This document shows positions 24,689 to 34,159 of a stretch of 43,593 nucleotides of DNA, in pieces. Below the pieces are notes generated by a model. The model did no database searches. It was not told the origin of the DNA and was given only the letters and a program-made list of their open reading frames with translations. The position numbers and the translations under genes were made by a program. Source of the DNA: Caryophanales bacterium UBA2253 (GTDB lineage Bacteria > Bacillota_I > Bacilli_A > ML615J-28 > CAG-698). The stretch spans positions 1 through 43,593 of the forward strand of contig DDXT01000012.1 in assembly GCA_002347755.1 (NCBI GenBank). The letters are read 5' to 3'. Each line of letters opens with the position of its first letter. Position 1 is the stretch's first letter.

Positions 24689-24739
24689 GAATAAAAAGTA
24701 AAATCGAATAAAATCGACCAATTATGTCAGGAGAACCCA

Positions 24740-26614
24740 ATGCTTAAAATTTATCCCAGCGTCAAGCAAATGGTTATGTTTGAAAATGACTACCTTTTAA
24801 AAAAAGAGTTTACCGTGTTTTTTCAATCAAAAATGGTAAACGTTTTTAGGGCTCTGAAAGAAGCGGGAAAATTCACTGCCGGCTCGGAAAACGATTCCGA
24901 CATCCGGTATCTTTCGGACTCCTCCCTCGAAAACGAGGCCTATGTCATCAAGATCGAGACCCATTCCATCACCATCAATTACGGCTCTGAAGCCGGAGCC
25001 TATTATGCCACTCTCTCCCTCAGACAGATTATGAAGCAGTCATCGGACATGGTCCGCTGCTGTTTCATAAGCGATAAGCCGGACCTGAAAATTCGCGGAT
25101 TCATGCTCGACATCAGCCGAGACAAAGTCCCAACTTGTGAAACCATTAAAAACATCATTGTGTTGATGAGCAACTTGAAGATGAACCATCTGGAGTTGTA
25201 CGTCGAGGGATTCAGTTTCGGTTATCCTTCATTTTCTCGGTATCTGGAAGCCGACGGATTCATCTCCGTAGCGGAATACCAAGCGATCGAAAAATTTGCC
25301 AATGAACGTTATGTGGACCTGGTTCCCAACCAAAACGGATTTGGGCACATGGCCAAATGGTTGGAAAAAGACGAATTCAAGGACTTGGCCGAAAAGCCTG
25401 ACGGGATTTTTTTATGGGGCCGTCAGCGCCAGCCGAGCACTTTGAATCCGTTGAATCCCGGTTCGCTGGAACTGGTGAAGCAACTGTATGCGGACATGCT
25501 GCCGATTTCCTCTTCATCTTTTTTCAACATGAACTTTGATGAACCTTTCGAGCTTGGAAAAGGCCATTCCAAAGCCATCTGCGATCAAGTCGGCTTAGGC
25601 AACGTTTACGTCGATTTTGTTCTGAAAGCTTGCGAAGAAGTTAGAAAATATCACAAAACGCCGATGATCTGGGGAGACGTGCTGATCTCGCATCCGGAAT
25701 TGTTGGACCGGCTCCCGAAAGACATGCTCTTCCTCGATTGGGGTTATGACGCCAATTATCCATTCTCCGATCATTTTAAAAAACTTCATGACCTGAAGAT
25801 AAAATTCGTGGCCGCTCCCGGGACGGCCAGTTGGTGCAGTTTCCTGGGCCGGAAAGACGACTGGGCCGAAAACATCCAAAACGCCTGCGTCAGCGCCAAA
25901 CGCCATGAAGGCGAAGGGATGATCCTGACCGATTGGGGAGATTTCGGCCATCTGCAGTTTTGGCCCATCAGTTGGGCGCCGTTAGTGCTTGCGGCGATGA
26001 TGAGTTGGCGCGTCAAAGAAGGAACGGCTTTTCTCCTTCGGGATTATCTGAACGCTGAAGTTTTCGCTGACCAAACCGGAATCATGGCCGACGCGGTCAT
26101 GGACCTTGGCAATCATTATCATTATCTGAACGAATACCGAAGCAATGCCACCCAGATCTTCTATGGATTCATGATGGCGGTTCAAGCCGTCAAAGAAGAA
26201 AACCCGATCGCTTTCTTCCAAAGCCGGATCGCGCCGATCATTCTGACCGAAGCCAAGAACGTTTTTCTGAACGAGTTCCTCGATCAAAAAGTCCGGGAAG
26301 TCAAAAACACCCGTTTGGGGATCCCCGACGGCGAAACCGTCAAAGCGGAGATCATCCAATCGGTTAAGCTGGTAAAGACGGTTCAGGAACTGGATCAATG
26401 CTTCAGCCCGAGTCTCGGGACGCAAGAGAAGATCAAAAAACTTACCAATGTCATCATGTCACAACCTGCCCTCATCGAAGAACAGAAACGGCTTTGGCTG
26501 ATCCGCAACAAATCGGGCGGTTTGAACGCCAGCTTGTCTTATTTGGAAAAATTCTTCCAGTTCGCGGCTATGGCATTAAAATACTATCAGAGAGGTGAAA
26601 TTCATGGCGCGTAA
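24740..26614 (+). CDS. Family 20 glycoside hydrolase (beta-N-acetylhexosaminidase-like)
   Basis: A 624-residue protein. The N-terminal part (about 50-105) has the GH20b-type fold signature ending EAGAYYATLSLRQI. The catalytic TIM barrel begins at KIRGFMLDISRDKVP (about 117-131) and carries the characteristic Asp-Glu pair D267-E268 in NMNFDEP, which performs substrate-assisted hydrolysis of terminal GlcNAc or GalNAc. A helical C-terminal region (about 460-624) is seen in one GH20 subgroup. There is no signal peptide, so it acts in the cytoplasm on imported sugar. It is the first gene of the ABC-transporter operon and overlaps the solute-binding-protein gene by 11 bases. Substrate preference within GH20 is not determined. 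Confidence 0.88.
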   Translation: MLKIYPSVKQMVMFENDYLLKKEFTVFFQSKMVNVFRALKEAGKFTAGSENDSDIRYLSDSSLENEAYVIKIETHSITINYGSEAGAYYATLSLRQIMKQSSDMVRCCFISDKPDLKIRGFMLDISRDKVPTCETIKNIIVLMSNLKMNHLELYVEGFSFGYPSFSRYLEADGFISVAEYQAIEKFANERYVDLVPNQNGFGHMAKWLEKDEFKDLAEKPDGIFLWGRQRQPSTLNPLNPGSLELVKQLYADMLPISSSSFFNMNFDEPFELGKGHSKAICDQVGLGNVYVDFVLKACEEVRKYHKTPMIWGDVLISHPELLDRLPKDMLFLDWGYDANYPFSDHFKKLHDLKIKFVAAPGTASWCSFLGRKDDWAENIQNACVSAKRHEGEGMILTDWGDFGHLQFWPISWAPLVLAAMMSWRVKEGTAFLLRDYLNAEVFADQTGIMADAVMDLGNHYHYLNEYRSNATQIFYGFMMAVQAVKEENPIAFFQSRIAPIILTEAKNVFLNEFLDQKVREVKNTRLGIPDGETVKAEIIQSVKLVKTVQELDQCFSPSLGTQEKIKKLTNVIMSQPALIEEQKRLWLIRNKSGGLNASLSYLEKFFQFAAMALKYYQRGEIHGA

Positions 26615-29600
26615 AATAAAAATCCAGGCAAAAAACGTAAAGAGAATAATTTGGCTGCTGTTGGCGGTGATTTTGGTTACCTTTTTAACGACCGTCATCG
26701 TTCAAAGTTTCAATCCCAACCATTATTTGTCTCAATCCCAAGCTCCGGATGTTTTGATCCCGGGCGGGGATTATGAGGATTTCTTAAAACTCAAGCAAGG
26801 GATCCCGGCTGACGCTCTGGACAATTACCCGCTTGATTTCGCGAAACTGCCACTGCCGCAGCTGGATAGTGACATCATAATCGACGGAACCGCGGCCGTA
26901 AGCAATCACGCCGACGGCTTCGAAACCGTGAACATCACCGACCAAAACGGTCAAACCGTCAGTGCTTACAAGACCACTGACGAAGGACTGGCAACCTGGA
27001 CGATCCCGGGCGTGCCGACGGCCGGACTTTATCGCATTTACCTCAACTACTTCCCGATCTCCGACGGCGGAGCCAGCATCGAACGGGGAGTCTACATCAA
27101 TCAAAGCATCGATCCGGTTGATCCGGATGCTCAGTATGAGCACCAGTACGCGGATCTGGAGAATGTGAAATTCTCCCGTTACTGGACCGACGCCGGCGAC
27201 ATCATCCGCGATACCACGGACAATGACATGAAACCGAGCCAAACGGAGATTCTGGATGTGCAAAGGACCGCCTTCCTTCGCGACGAGACCGGATACATTC
27301 TGGAACCGTATCTGTTTTATCTTCAGGCCGGTGACAATACCATCACTTTGGAATCGATCCGCGAATCCATGGCCATCGTTTCCATCGGCGTCACTTCCTA
27401 TTCCGAACAAATCACTTACGAAGATTACCGGGCCGAATACGCGGCTTTGGGTTACAGCGAAGTGGCCGAACTAAGCGATGACATTCACATTGAAGGCGAA
27501 GACGCCAGCGAAAGAACTTCGCCGACTCTGTATGCCATCGGCGATCGAACCGACCCGCTGAACAATCCGATCGACATCGTCAAAATCAGACTTAACGCCA
27601 TCGGCGGAAGCAAATGGACTTCGCCGGGGGATGCCATAACTTGGGAGGTTGACATGACCAACCAGGAATCCGGGCTCTATTACCTCAGTTTCCGTTCGAA
27701 ACAGAATGTTTCCCGCGGTTTGTTCTCAACAAGAAGAGTTTATGTCAACGGCGCCATTCCGTTCGCGGAAGCCAACGGCGCCCGTTTCTCTTACAGCAGC
27801 GATTTTCAGATCGTGACTTTGGGAGACGACGCCGAGCCTTATGCTTTCTACCTTGAAGGCGGGCAAGTCAATACCATTTCTTTGGAATCAACGCTCGGCG
27901 AATACGGAGTGCCGATCAGCGAAGTCCAGGGCGTCATCGACCAATTAAACGATTTATATCTGCGCATCATCGCCGTTACCAGCCTAAGCCCCGATCCTTT
28001 GATCAATTATTACCTTTATGGGGAAAATGCCCGGGTTGAGGGAACGCTGGAAACCTTTGAAACCTGCGCGGACATTCTGGAAGAAGTCGGAAAGAGCATC
28101 ACCGCCATTTCGGGAGAGAAGAGCGACAAGACCGCCATTCTCGACACCATGCGTTATCAGCTCCGGGACCTGGTTGAAAAACCGCGGACCATTCAGGAAA
28201 AACTGACCACGTTCTCCAAAAACCTTTCTTCGCTGGGAACCTGGATCAGCGACGTCAAAGAGCAAGCCTTGACGATCGAATGTCTGTGGGTCCACGACTC
28301 GATGGACGATCTTCCTCAGGCCAGTTCCAATTTCTTCTCGGGAACCTGGTTTGGGATCCGCAGCTTCTTTAAATCGTTCTTCTTTGATTATGAAGCCATT
28401 GGAACCATTGCCACCGTCGATACCGGAAAAGACATCGAGGTCTGGTTCCTGACCAGCGAATCGACCGGCCGCGAGCAAGCCAATTCGATCAGCACTCTGA
28501 TCAGCAATACTTTTACCGAACAATACGGCATCAACGTCAAATTGAAAGTCGTCACCGCCGGCGTCCTTTTGCCATCCACTTTGGCGGGAACCGGACCGGA
28601 CATTGCCATCAACGTGGCCAATGGTCTTCCGGTCAACTATGCGATGCGCAACGCCATCATGGATGTTTCCGGATTCGAAGAATTCTATGAAGTAACCGGC
28701 ATTTGCACCGCGGCCAACGCCGAAGCGGGAAACTGCACGGCCGCTTATCCGAACGATCAATATCAGTTCATGGACAGCGCCATGGTCCCTTACGAATTCG
28801 ATGGCGGTTATTACGCGCTTCCGAATACCCAATCATTCTTGGTAATGTTTGTCCGTCACGACATTTTCGAAGCCCGCGGCTGGACGGTCCCGGAAACTTG
28901 GCGAGAAGTCACCAGCCTGGTCACTGAGCTTTCCATTTCCAACCTGCAGTTTTATCTGCCGGTCACCGCTTCCGGAGCTTCCAGCGTCGTCAATCAGGTT
29001 TTCGCTTCGATGCTCTATCAAAGGGGCGGAACTTTCTATCGAAACAACAACAGCCAGTCCAACTTTGATACCGAAGAAGCCATGCAGGCCTTTGAAGAGT
29101 GGTGCAAATATTACACCGATTACAGTTTTCCGCTGGCCGCCAGTTTTCTGAACCGTTTCCGGACCGGAGAAACTCCGATCGGGATCGCTTCCTACGAACT
29201 GTTCAACACCCTGACCGTGTTTGCCCCGGAAATCGCGGGAAAATGGAGTTATGCTCCGCTTCCCGGAACTTATGATGAATTTGGCGTTTTAAACAACAGC
29301 GGCGCCGCTTCGGGCTCTTCCATCGTCATGATGAAAAACACCGAAGATCCGGAATCCGCTTGGGACTTTATGCGCTGGTGGGTCTCGAAAGACACCCAAA
29401 CCAGTTATGCCCGGGAATTGGAATCGATTCTTGGAGCGGCCGCCCGTCACAACACCGCCAACGTTCTGGCTTTCCAAAATCTGCCTTGGACCCGCGAAGA
29501 ACAGGACATCCTGATCTCGCAATGGGAAAACAGCGTTGGGGTTCCGGAAGTACCGGGCGGGTATTATACCGGCCGCAATTTGGAAAACGCCTTCCGGGAA

Positions 29601-29702
29601 GTGGTCAACAACGACACCAACCCGCGCGAAACTTTGTCTGAATACGTGGCTTTGATCAACGCCGAAATAACTAAAAAACGCGAAGAATTCGGTTTGGAAT
29701 AA
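26604..29702 (+). CDS. Large membrane-anchored ABC sugar solute-binding protein
   Basis: A 1032-residue protein. An N-terminal hydrophobic helix (about 14-32) has no lipobox cysteine, so it is probably held by an uncleaved signal anchor. Two beta-sandwich, carbohydrate-binding-like segments follow (about 80-280 and 290-455) with similar endings in YAFYLEGGQVNTISLES-like text, then a helical linker (about 460-590), then a family-1 extracellular solute-binding domain (about 600-1032) with DIEVWFLTSES, GTGPDIAINVANG and FMRWWVSKDTQTSYA. The start ATG is chosen over GTG 26595 because AGAGAGG is well spaced for it. It should deliver oligosaccharide to the MalF/MalG-type permeases that follow. Similar long binding proteins occur with Yip1 and DUF5696 proteins in other Bacillota. 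The ligand is probably a GlcNAc-containing oligosaccharide (inference). Confidence 0.85.
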   Translation: MARKIKIQAKNVKRIIWLLLAVILVTFLTTVIVQSFNPNHYLSQSQAPDVLIPGGDYEDFLKLKQGIPADALDNYPLDFAKLPLPQLDSDIIIDGTAAVSNHADGFETVNITDQNGQTVSAYKTTDEGLATWTIPGVPTAGLYRIYLNYFPISDGGASIERGVYINQSIDPVDPDAQYEHQYADLENVKFSRYWTDAGDIIRDTTDNDMKPSQTEILDVQRTAFLRDETGYILEPYLFYLQAGDNTITLESIRESMAIVSIGVTSYSEQITYEDYRAEYAALGYSEVAELSDDIHIEGEDASERTSPTLYAIGDRTDPLNNPIDIVKIRLNAIGGSKWTSPGDAITWEVDMTNQESGLYYLSFRSKQNVSRGLFSTRRVYVNGAIPFAEANGARFSYSSDFQIVTLGDDAEPYAFYLEGGQVNTISLESTLGEYGVPISEVQGVIDQLNDLYLRIIAVTSLSPDPLINYYLYGENARVEGTLETFETCADILEEVGKSITAISGEKSDKTAILDTMRYQLRDLVEKPRTIQEKLTTFSKNLSSLGTWISDVKEQALTIECLWVHDSMDDLPQASSNFFSGTWFGIRSFFKSFFFDYEAIGTIATVDTGKDIEVWFLTSESTGREQANSISTLISNTFTEQYGINVKLKVVTAGVLLPSTLAGTGPDIAINVANGLPVNYAMRNAIMDVSGFEEFYEVTGICTAANAEAGNCTAAYPNDQYQFMDSAMVPYEFDGGYYALPNTQSFLVMFVRHDIFEARGWTVPETWREVTSLVTELSISNLQFYLPVTASGASSVVNQVFASMLYQRGGTFYRNNNSQSNFDTEEAMQAFEEWCKYYTDYSFPLAASFLNRFRTGETPIGIASYELFNTLTVFAPEIAGKWSYAPLPGTYDEFGVLNNSGAASGSSIVMMKNTEDPESAWDFMRWWVSKDTQTSYARELESILGAAARHNTANVLAFQNLPWTREEQDILISQWENSVGVPEVPGGYYTGRNLENAFREVVNNDTNPRETLSEYVALINAEITKKREEFGLE

Positions 29703-29715
29703 GGAGGACTGAAGA

Positions 29716-30717
29716 ATGAACAATCAAGAAACCATTGCTTCCCCAGTCAAAAAACCGAATCTGTTCAAACGTTTTGGCATTTGGCGTGAAAAGAAAAGAG
29801 TCCAGATCGACAAGTGGAGCCGCAAAAAACCGTTCCGCCGGAAAATGTATCTGAACCGTTCGTTATACGCCATGATGACCCCGTATCTGCTTTTGTTCTT
29901 TGCCTTTACGGTCGCCCCGGTCGTCATGAGCTTCATGCTCGGGTTTACCTACTTCAACATGTTGGAAGCCCCGAAATGGGTCGGATGGGACAACTACATC
30001 AATTTGTTTTTGAATGACCCGATCTTCATCACTTCCGTCAAGAACACTTTGATCATCGCGGTCATCACCGGTCCGCTCGGTTACATTCTGGCCTTTGTGT
30101 TTGCCTGGCTGATCAACGAACTGCCCGGGAAACTGCGCGCGGTCATCACCCTGGTGTTTTATGCGCCGTCCATCGCGGGCGGAGCCGTCACCATTTGGGC
30201 TTTGATTTTCGCGAGCGACATCTACGGATACGCCAACGCCTATCTGCTCAACTGGGGCCTCATTTCCGAGCCGCTCACCTGGCTGCAGAATGCCAACTAC
30301 ATTTTGCCGATCGTCATCGTCGTTCAGCTGTGGATGAGCTTGGGGGTCAACTTCCTGTCGCTGATCGCCGGACTGAAAGGCATCGACAAGAACCAATACG
30401 AAGCTGCCGCCGTCGACGGAATCAAAAACCGCTGGCAGGAACTTTGGTACATCACCCTGCCGAACATGCGGTCAATCCTCATCTTCGCGGCCGTCATTCA
30501 GATTTCCGGGGCTTTGGGAGTCGGCGCCATCACCACGGCTTTGGCGGGATTCCCGTCCGTCGCTTACGCCGGTCATACGATCGTCAACCATTTGCAAGAT
30601 TACGGGTCGATCCGCTATGAAATGGGTTATGCTTCGGCGATTGCCACGATTCTGTTCCTGGTGGCCATTTTGCTTAACCAAGTTATTCGCAAAGCGATCA
30701 GAAAGGTGGGATCATAA
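29716..30717 (+). CDS. ABC sugar transporter permease, MalF/UgpA-type (pair 1)
   Basis: A 333-residue inner membrane permease with six hydrophobic helices after a basic cytoplasmic N-terminus of about 45 residues. The EAA loop that contacts the ATPase is visible as EAAAVDGIKNRWQELWYITLP (about 226-246). AAGGAGG lies ahead of ATG 29716. The gene shares its last base with the next start (TAATG), so both permeases are coupled. No ATP-binding subunit gene occurs in the window; a shared MsmK-type ATPase elsewhere is likely. Confidence 0.93.
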   Translation: MNNQETIASPVKKPNLFKRFGIWREKKRVQIDKWSRKKPFRRKMYLNRSLYAMMTPYLLLFFAFTVAPVVMSFMLGFTYFNMLEAPKWVGWDNYINLFLNDPIFITSVKNTLIIAVITGPLGYILAFVFAWLINELPGKLRAVITLVFYAPSIAGGAVTIWALIFASDIYGYANAYLLNWGLISEPLTWLQNANYILPIVIVVQLWMSLGVNFLSLIAGLKGIDKNQYEAAAVDGIKNRWQELWYITLPNMRSILIFAAVIQISGALGVGAITTALAGFPSVAYAGHTIVNHLQDYGSIRYEMGYASAIATILFLVAILLNQVIRKAIRKVGS

Positions 30718-31700
30718 TGCCTGAGCAAGTAAAACTTACGACGGAAGAAGAAAAGAATCTCACCCGAAAACAAAAACGGAACGAAAGAAAATCGAAAATG
30801 ATCGATTCCCGCCCGTTCGCCGAGATCGCTTCTTTCAAGATCACTTATAAATCGAAACAGAAAAAACGGATCAACCGATCCAAGACCGGGGATGCGCTGC
30901 TGTTCATTTTCCTGGCTTTAAGCGGATTTTTAAGCATTCTGCCTTTAGTCCTCATTTTCAGCAACGCCTTCAAACCGCTCGACGAAATCTTCCTCTATCC
31001 GCCGAACTTCATCGTTCAGCATCCGACTCTGGACAACTTCCGGGATCTGGGCGTGGTTCTGGGGACTTCGCTGGTTCCGTTCTCCCGTTATTTCTTCAAT
31101 ACCATTCTGGTGACGGTCGTTGGCACGGTCGGACATCTGATCATTTCCTCGATGTGCGCTTATCCGCTGGCCAAGTACAAAGTCCCGGGCAGCGGCATCA
31201 TCATGGGATTGGTAACCTATTCTTTGATGTTCCCGTCTTCCGTTACCGGGATCCCGAACTACATGATCCTGAACTGGTTCGGTTTGATCGATACCTACTG
31301 GGCGATCATTCTGCCGGTCATCGCTTCATCTTTGGGACTTTACCTGATGAAACAATTCATGATCACCGTGCCGATGAGCCTGATCGAATCCGCGAAAATC
31401 GACGGCGCCGGCGAATTCAAGATCTATTGGAAGATCGTCATGCCGCTGGTCAAACCGGCCTCCATCACTTTGATCATTCTGAACTTCAGAGCCTTGTGGG
31501 CGGCGGACGGATCAACTTACATTTACCGCGAAGATTATAAGATGTTAAGCTATGCCCTAAACCAGATCGCCAGCGCCGGCCCGGCCCGTCAGGGAACTTT
31601 GGCCGCCGTTGCCATGATCATGATCATTGTTCCGATCGTCATGTTCATCATATCGCAAAGCAATATGATCGATACCATGGCTCATTCGGGAATGAAATAG
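30717..31700 (+). CDS. ABC sugar transporter permease, MalG/UgpE-type (pair 1)
   Basis: A 327-residue permease with a long basic N-terminal tail and six membrane helices starting at about residue 60. The EAA loop reads ESAKIDGAGEFKIYWKIVMPL (about 222-242), as in MalG-type subunits. It overlaps the MalF-type gene by one base. It partners the preceding permease for sugar import. Confidence 0.93.
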   Translation: MPEQVKLTTEEEKNLTRKQKRNERKSKMIDSRPFAEIASFKITYKSKQKKRINRSKTGDALLFIFLALSGFLSILPLVLIFSNAFKPLDEIFLYPPNFIVQHPTLDNFRDLGVVLGTSLVPFSRYFFNTILVTVVGTVGHLIISSMCAYPLAKYKVPGSGIIMGLVTYSLMFPSSVTGIPNYMILNWFGLIDTYWAIILPVIASSLGLYLMKQFMITVPMSLIESAKIDGAGEFKIYWKIVMPLVKPASITLIILNFRALWAADGSTYIYREDYKMLSYALNQIASAGPARQGTLAAVAMIMIIVPIVMFIISQSNMIDTMAHSGMK

Positions 31701-31709
31701 GAGGCAGGC

Positions 31710-33449
31710 ATGAAAAAGTTTTATAAATTCCTGATCTTGTTTCTGAGCATCGGACTATTGATTACGATTCCGAAAACGAACGCCGCCGTCGGCTATACTT
31801 ACTCGCACAGCGGCGAACCGATTTATTCGACCGTCGGGTTGGCTTCGTCGACCAGCGGCATTTACACCGTCATCAGCGACCAATGGACCAACCAATCCGG
31901 TGAAGCGCTGTTGGCCAGCGAATTCACCAGCCCCGAAGATTTATTTCTCTACACCGAAGATGGCGGATCGGACATCATCTACATTGCCGATTCGGCGTCG
32001 AATAACCTCTTTGTGTTTGATGAGGACATGCGTTATCAGTACAAGGTAACGCAATATGAGATTCGCCCCGAAGACTTTACGGATGAAGAGATCCTGAAGG
32101 TCAAGACGGCCTTTACCGATAACAACAAAAACACTACCTCAATATCATTCACGGACTATTTGCAAAAGAAGAGCATGAACCTGGCCGATTTCCGAAGCAT
32201 GGCGGAGATTCCTTACGCCATGCGGACCGAAGCCCAAAAATTCTATTTGAACTGTTTTGGTTTAAGCGGCGTTTACCGGAATGTCCGCCCGGCCAAAAAC
32301 CCGGACGGAACCATCATCCGGGGGGTTTACCAGGACCTCATTTATCTTTCTGACAAAAACAATAATCAAATCATTCTCGTGGACGCCGATGATTACCATG
32401 TCGTGCAGGTTGTGACCAGCCCGACCGACATCAGCTTCTCGGGAAAAGTATTCATGCCGGTGAAACTGGTGACCGACGTGGCGGGCCGGATGTTCGTCAT
32501 TTCTGAAGGTGTCTATGAAGGCATCATGCAAATGTCTTACGAAGGCCAGTTCAGCAGTTACGTTGGCGTCAACTATGTCAGCATGACTTTCTGGCAGTTA
32601 TTCTGGAGAAAGTTCATGACCGACGAACAGTTGGCTCAGACCGAAACCATTCTGAATACCATCTTCACCAGTCTGACCATTGACGACGAAGGATTCATTT
32701 ACGCGACTTCCCGGGCCGTCAATGATACCGATGACACAACCATGATCAAACGGATCAATCCGTCCGGAAAGGACGTTTTAACAAGGAACGGGTACTCGGT
32801 GCCGAAAGGCGATTTGGTCTACATCAAAACCGGAACCGATGTCTCCGTGCGCGGACCATCGCGTTTCTCGGCCGTCGCGGTCAATGACTACGGCGTCTAT
32901 ACGCTGGCGGACGGAAAAACCGGCCGGCTGTTCACTTACGACGACGAAGGCAACTTATTGTACATTTCGGGCGGAAGCGGAAACGAACTGTCCGACTTAA
33001 ACAACCCGGTCGCCATCCGTTATCAAGGCGACAACATTCTCGCTCTGGACAAAGAAAACCAATCCGTGTTGCGTTTTGAACCGACCGACATTGCCAATTC
33101 GATCAACAAAGCGGTCAAATATCATTACGAAGGCAATTTGGTGGCCTCGAGCGAAGAGTGGAAGAACGTCGTCAGCCAAAATCCAAACTACGAATATGCT
33201 TACGTCGGCATCGGCAAGTCCCTGCTCAACGAAGGCCGTTACGTGGAAGCGATGAGTTATTTTCAAACCGGATTCTCCGTTGGTTACTATTCGAAAGCTT
33301 ACAAGCTATATCGCGATGAACAGATCAACCAATACTTTACGGGAGTCATGTCCGTGGTTTTGATTGCCATCGCCGCGGGCGTCGGATACAAAATTTACCA
33401 TAGCATCAAGTATAAAAAACCGGAAGAAACGGGAATGGGTGACGAATGA
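31710..33449 (+). CDS. Exported beta-propeller/TPR-like protein with C-terminal membrane anchor
   Basis: A 579-residue protein with a signal peptide (MKKFYKFLILFLSIGLLITI..., likely cleaved after NAA, about 26), a long extracytoplasmic part with NHL/beta-propeller-like strands (DIIYIADSASNNLFVFD; DLIYLSDKNNNQIILVD; FSAVAVNDYGVYTLAD; NILALDKENQSVLRFEP), a TPR-like pair near 470-530 (YAYVGIGKSLLNEGRYVEAMSYFQ), and one C-terminal helix (about 545-565) with a basic cytoplasmic tail. Such proteins accompany large sugar-ABC operons in Bacillota, but their job is not established. It may help capture or organise the transporter at the membrane. It overlaps the Yip1-like gene by four bases. Confidence 0.75.
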   Translation: MKKFYKFLILFLSIGLLITIPKTNAAVGYTYSHSGEPIYSTVGLASSTSGIYTVISDQWTNQSGEALLASEFTSPEDLFLYTEDGGSDIIYIADSASNNLFVFDEDMRYQYKVTQYEIRPEDFTDEEILKVKTAFTDNNKNTTSISFTDYLQKKSMNLADFRSMAEIPYAMRTEAQKFYLNCFGLSGVYRNVRPAKNPDGTIIRGVYQDLIYLSDKNNNQIILVDADDYHVVQVVTSPTDISFSGKVFMPVKLVTDVAGRMFVISEGVYEGIMQMSYEGQFSSYVGVNYVSMTFWQLFWRKFMTDEQLAQTETILNTIFTSLTIDDEGFIYATSRAVNDTDDTTMIKRINPSGKDVLTRNGYSVPKGDLVYIKTGTDVSVRGPSRFSAVAVNDYGVYTLADGKTGRLFTYDDEGNLLYISGGSGNELSDLNNPVAIRYQGDNILALDKENQSVLRFEPTDIANSINKAVKYHYEGNLVASSEEWKNVVSQNPNYEYAYVGIGKSLLNEGRYVEAMSYFQTGFSVGYYSKAYKLYRDEQINQYFTGVMSVVLIAIAAGVGYKIYHSIKYKKPEETGMGDE

Positions 33450-34147
33450 TGAACGCTAACGCAATTACCAAAACCAACAAAGCCGCCAATTTCTGGAGAA
33501 AGACCAAAGCCGTCCTGGCTTACATTTATCAGGAGTACATCAAGTTTCCGGCTTATATTCTCATTCATCCGCTGAAAGGTTTCGATGCCTTCAAGCGTGA
33601 CAAAAAAGCCAAGATGTCGGTGGCTTTGGTTTTCGTCGCCCTGCTGATCATTCTTCAGATCCTGGAATTTCAATACACCGGATTTGTTGTCAATCAGCGT
33701 GACCTGAACGACTTAAACTCTTTCCGGGAGATCGCCTATGTCATCGTCCCGATCCTGGCCGTGGTGGTCGGAAACTGGAGCGTCACCACTTTGTTTGACG
33801 GCAAAGGCAAAATGAAGGAGATCTTCATGCTGGTTTGCTACTCGCTGTGGCCGCTGATCGTGACGAAAATCGTCGGCATGATCTTCTCGAACATCATTAC
33901 CACCGAGGAAGCCGGCTTTTACGGCCTGATCATCGGTTTGGGGACTTTCGGAATGGGTTACATGATCTTCTTCGGACTCATTTCCATCCACGAATACGGA
34001 TTGCTTAAATGCATCCTTTCGATCGCCGGCACGGCCATCGCCGTCATGGTGCTGTTCTTCATCGTCATGCTCGGATTTGACCTGTTTCAAAAGATCATTG
34101 GGTTCCTATACACGCTTTATCGCGAAATATCCTTAAGATACTTATAG
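33446..34147 (+). CDS. Yip1-family-like integral membrane protein
   Basis: A 233-residue protein with about five hydrophobic helices (roughly 55-73, 90-107, 125-146, 157-178 and 190-213) and a short basic N-terminus, in the manner of bacterial YIP1-domain proteins. A second in-frame ATG at 33449 is an equally possible start. It is coupled to the preceding gene (ATGA overlap) and followed by the DUF5696-like gene. It is probably an accessory part of the transporter complex; the function is unknown. Confidence 0.7.
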   Translation: MMNANAITKTNKAANFWRKTKAVLAYIYQEYIKFPAYILIHPLKGFDAFKRDKKAKMSVALVFVALLIILQILEFQYTGFVVNQRDLNDLNSFREIAYVIVPILAVVVGNWSVTTLFDGKGKMKEIFMLVCYSLWPLIVTKIVGMIFSNIITTEEAGFYGLIIGLGTFGMGYMIFFGLISIHEYGLLKCILSIAGTAIAVMVLFFIVMLGFDLFQKIIGFLYTLYREISLRYL

Positions 34148-34159
34148 AAAGGAGGACTT

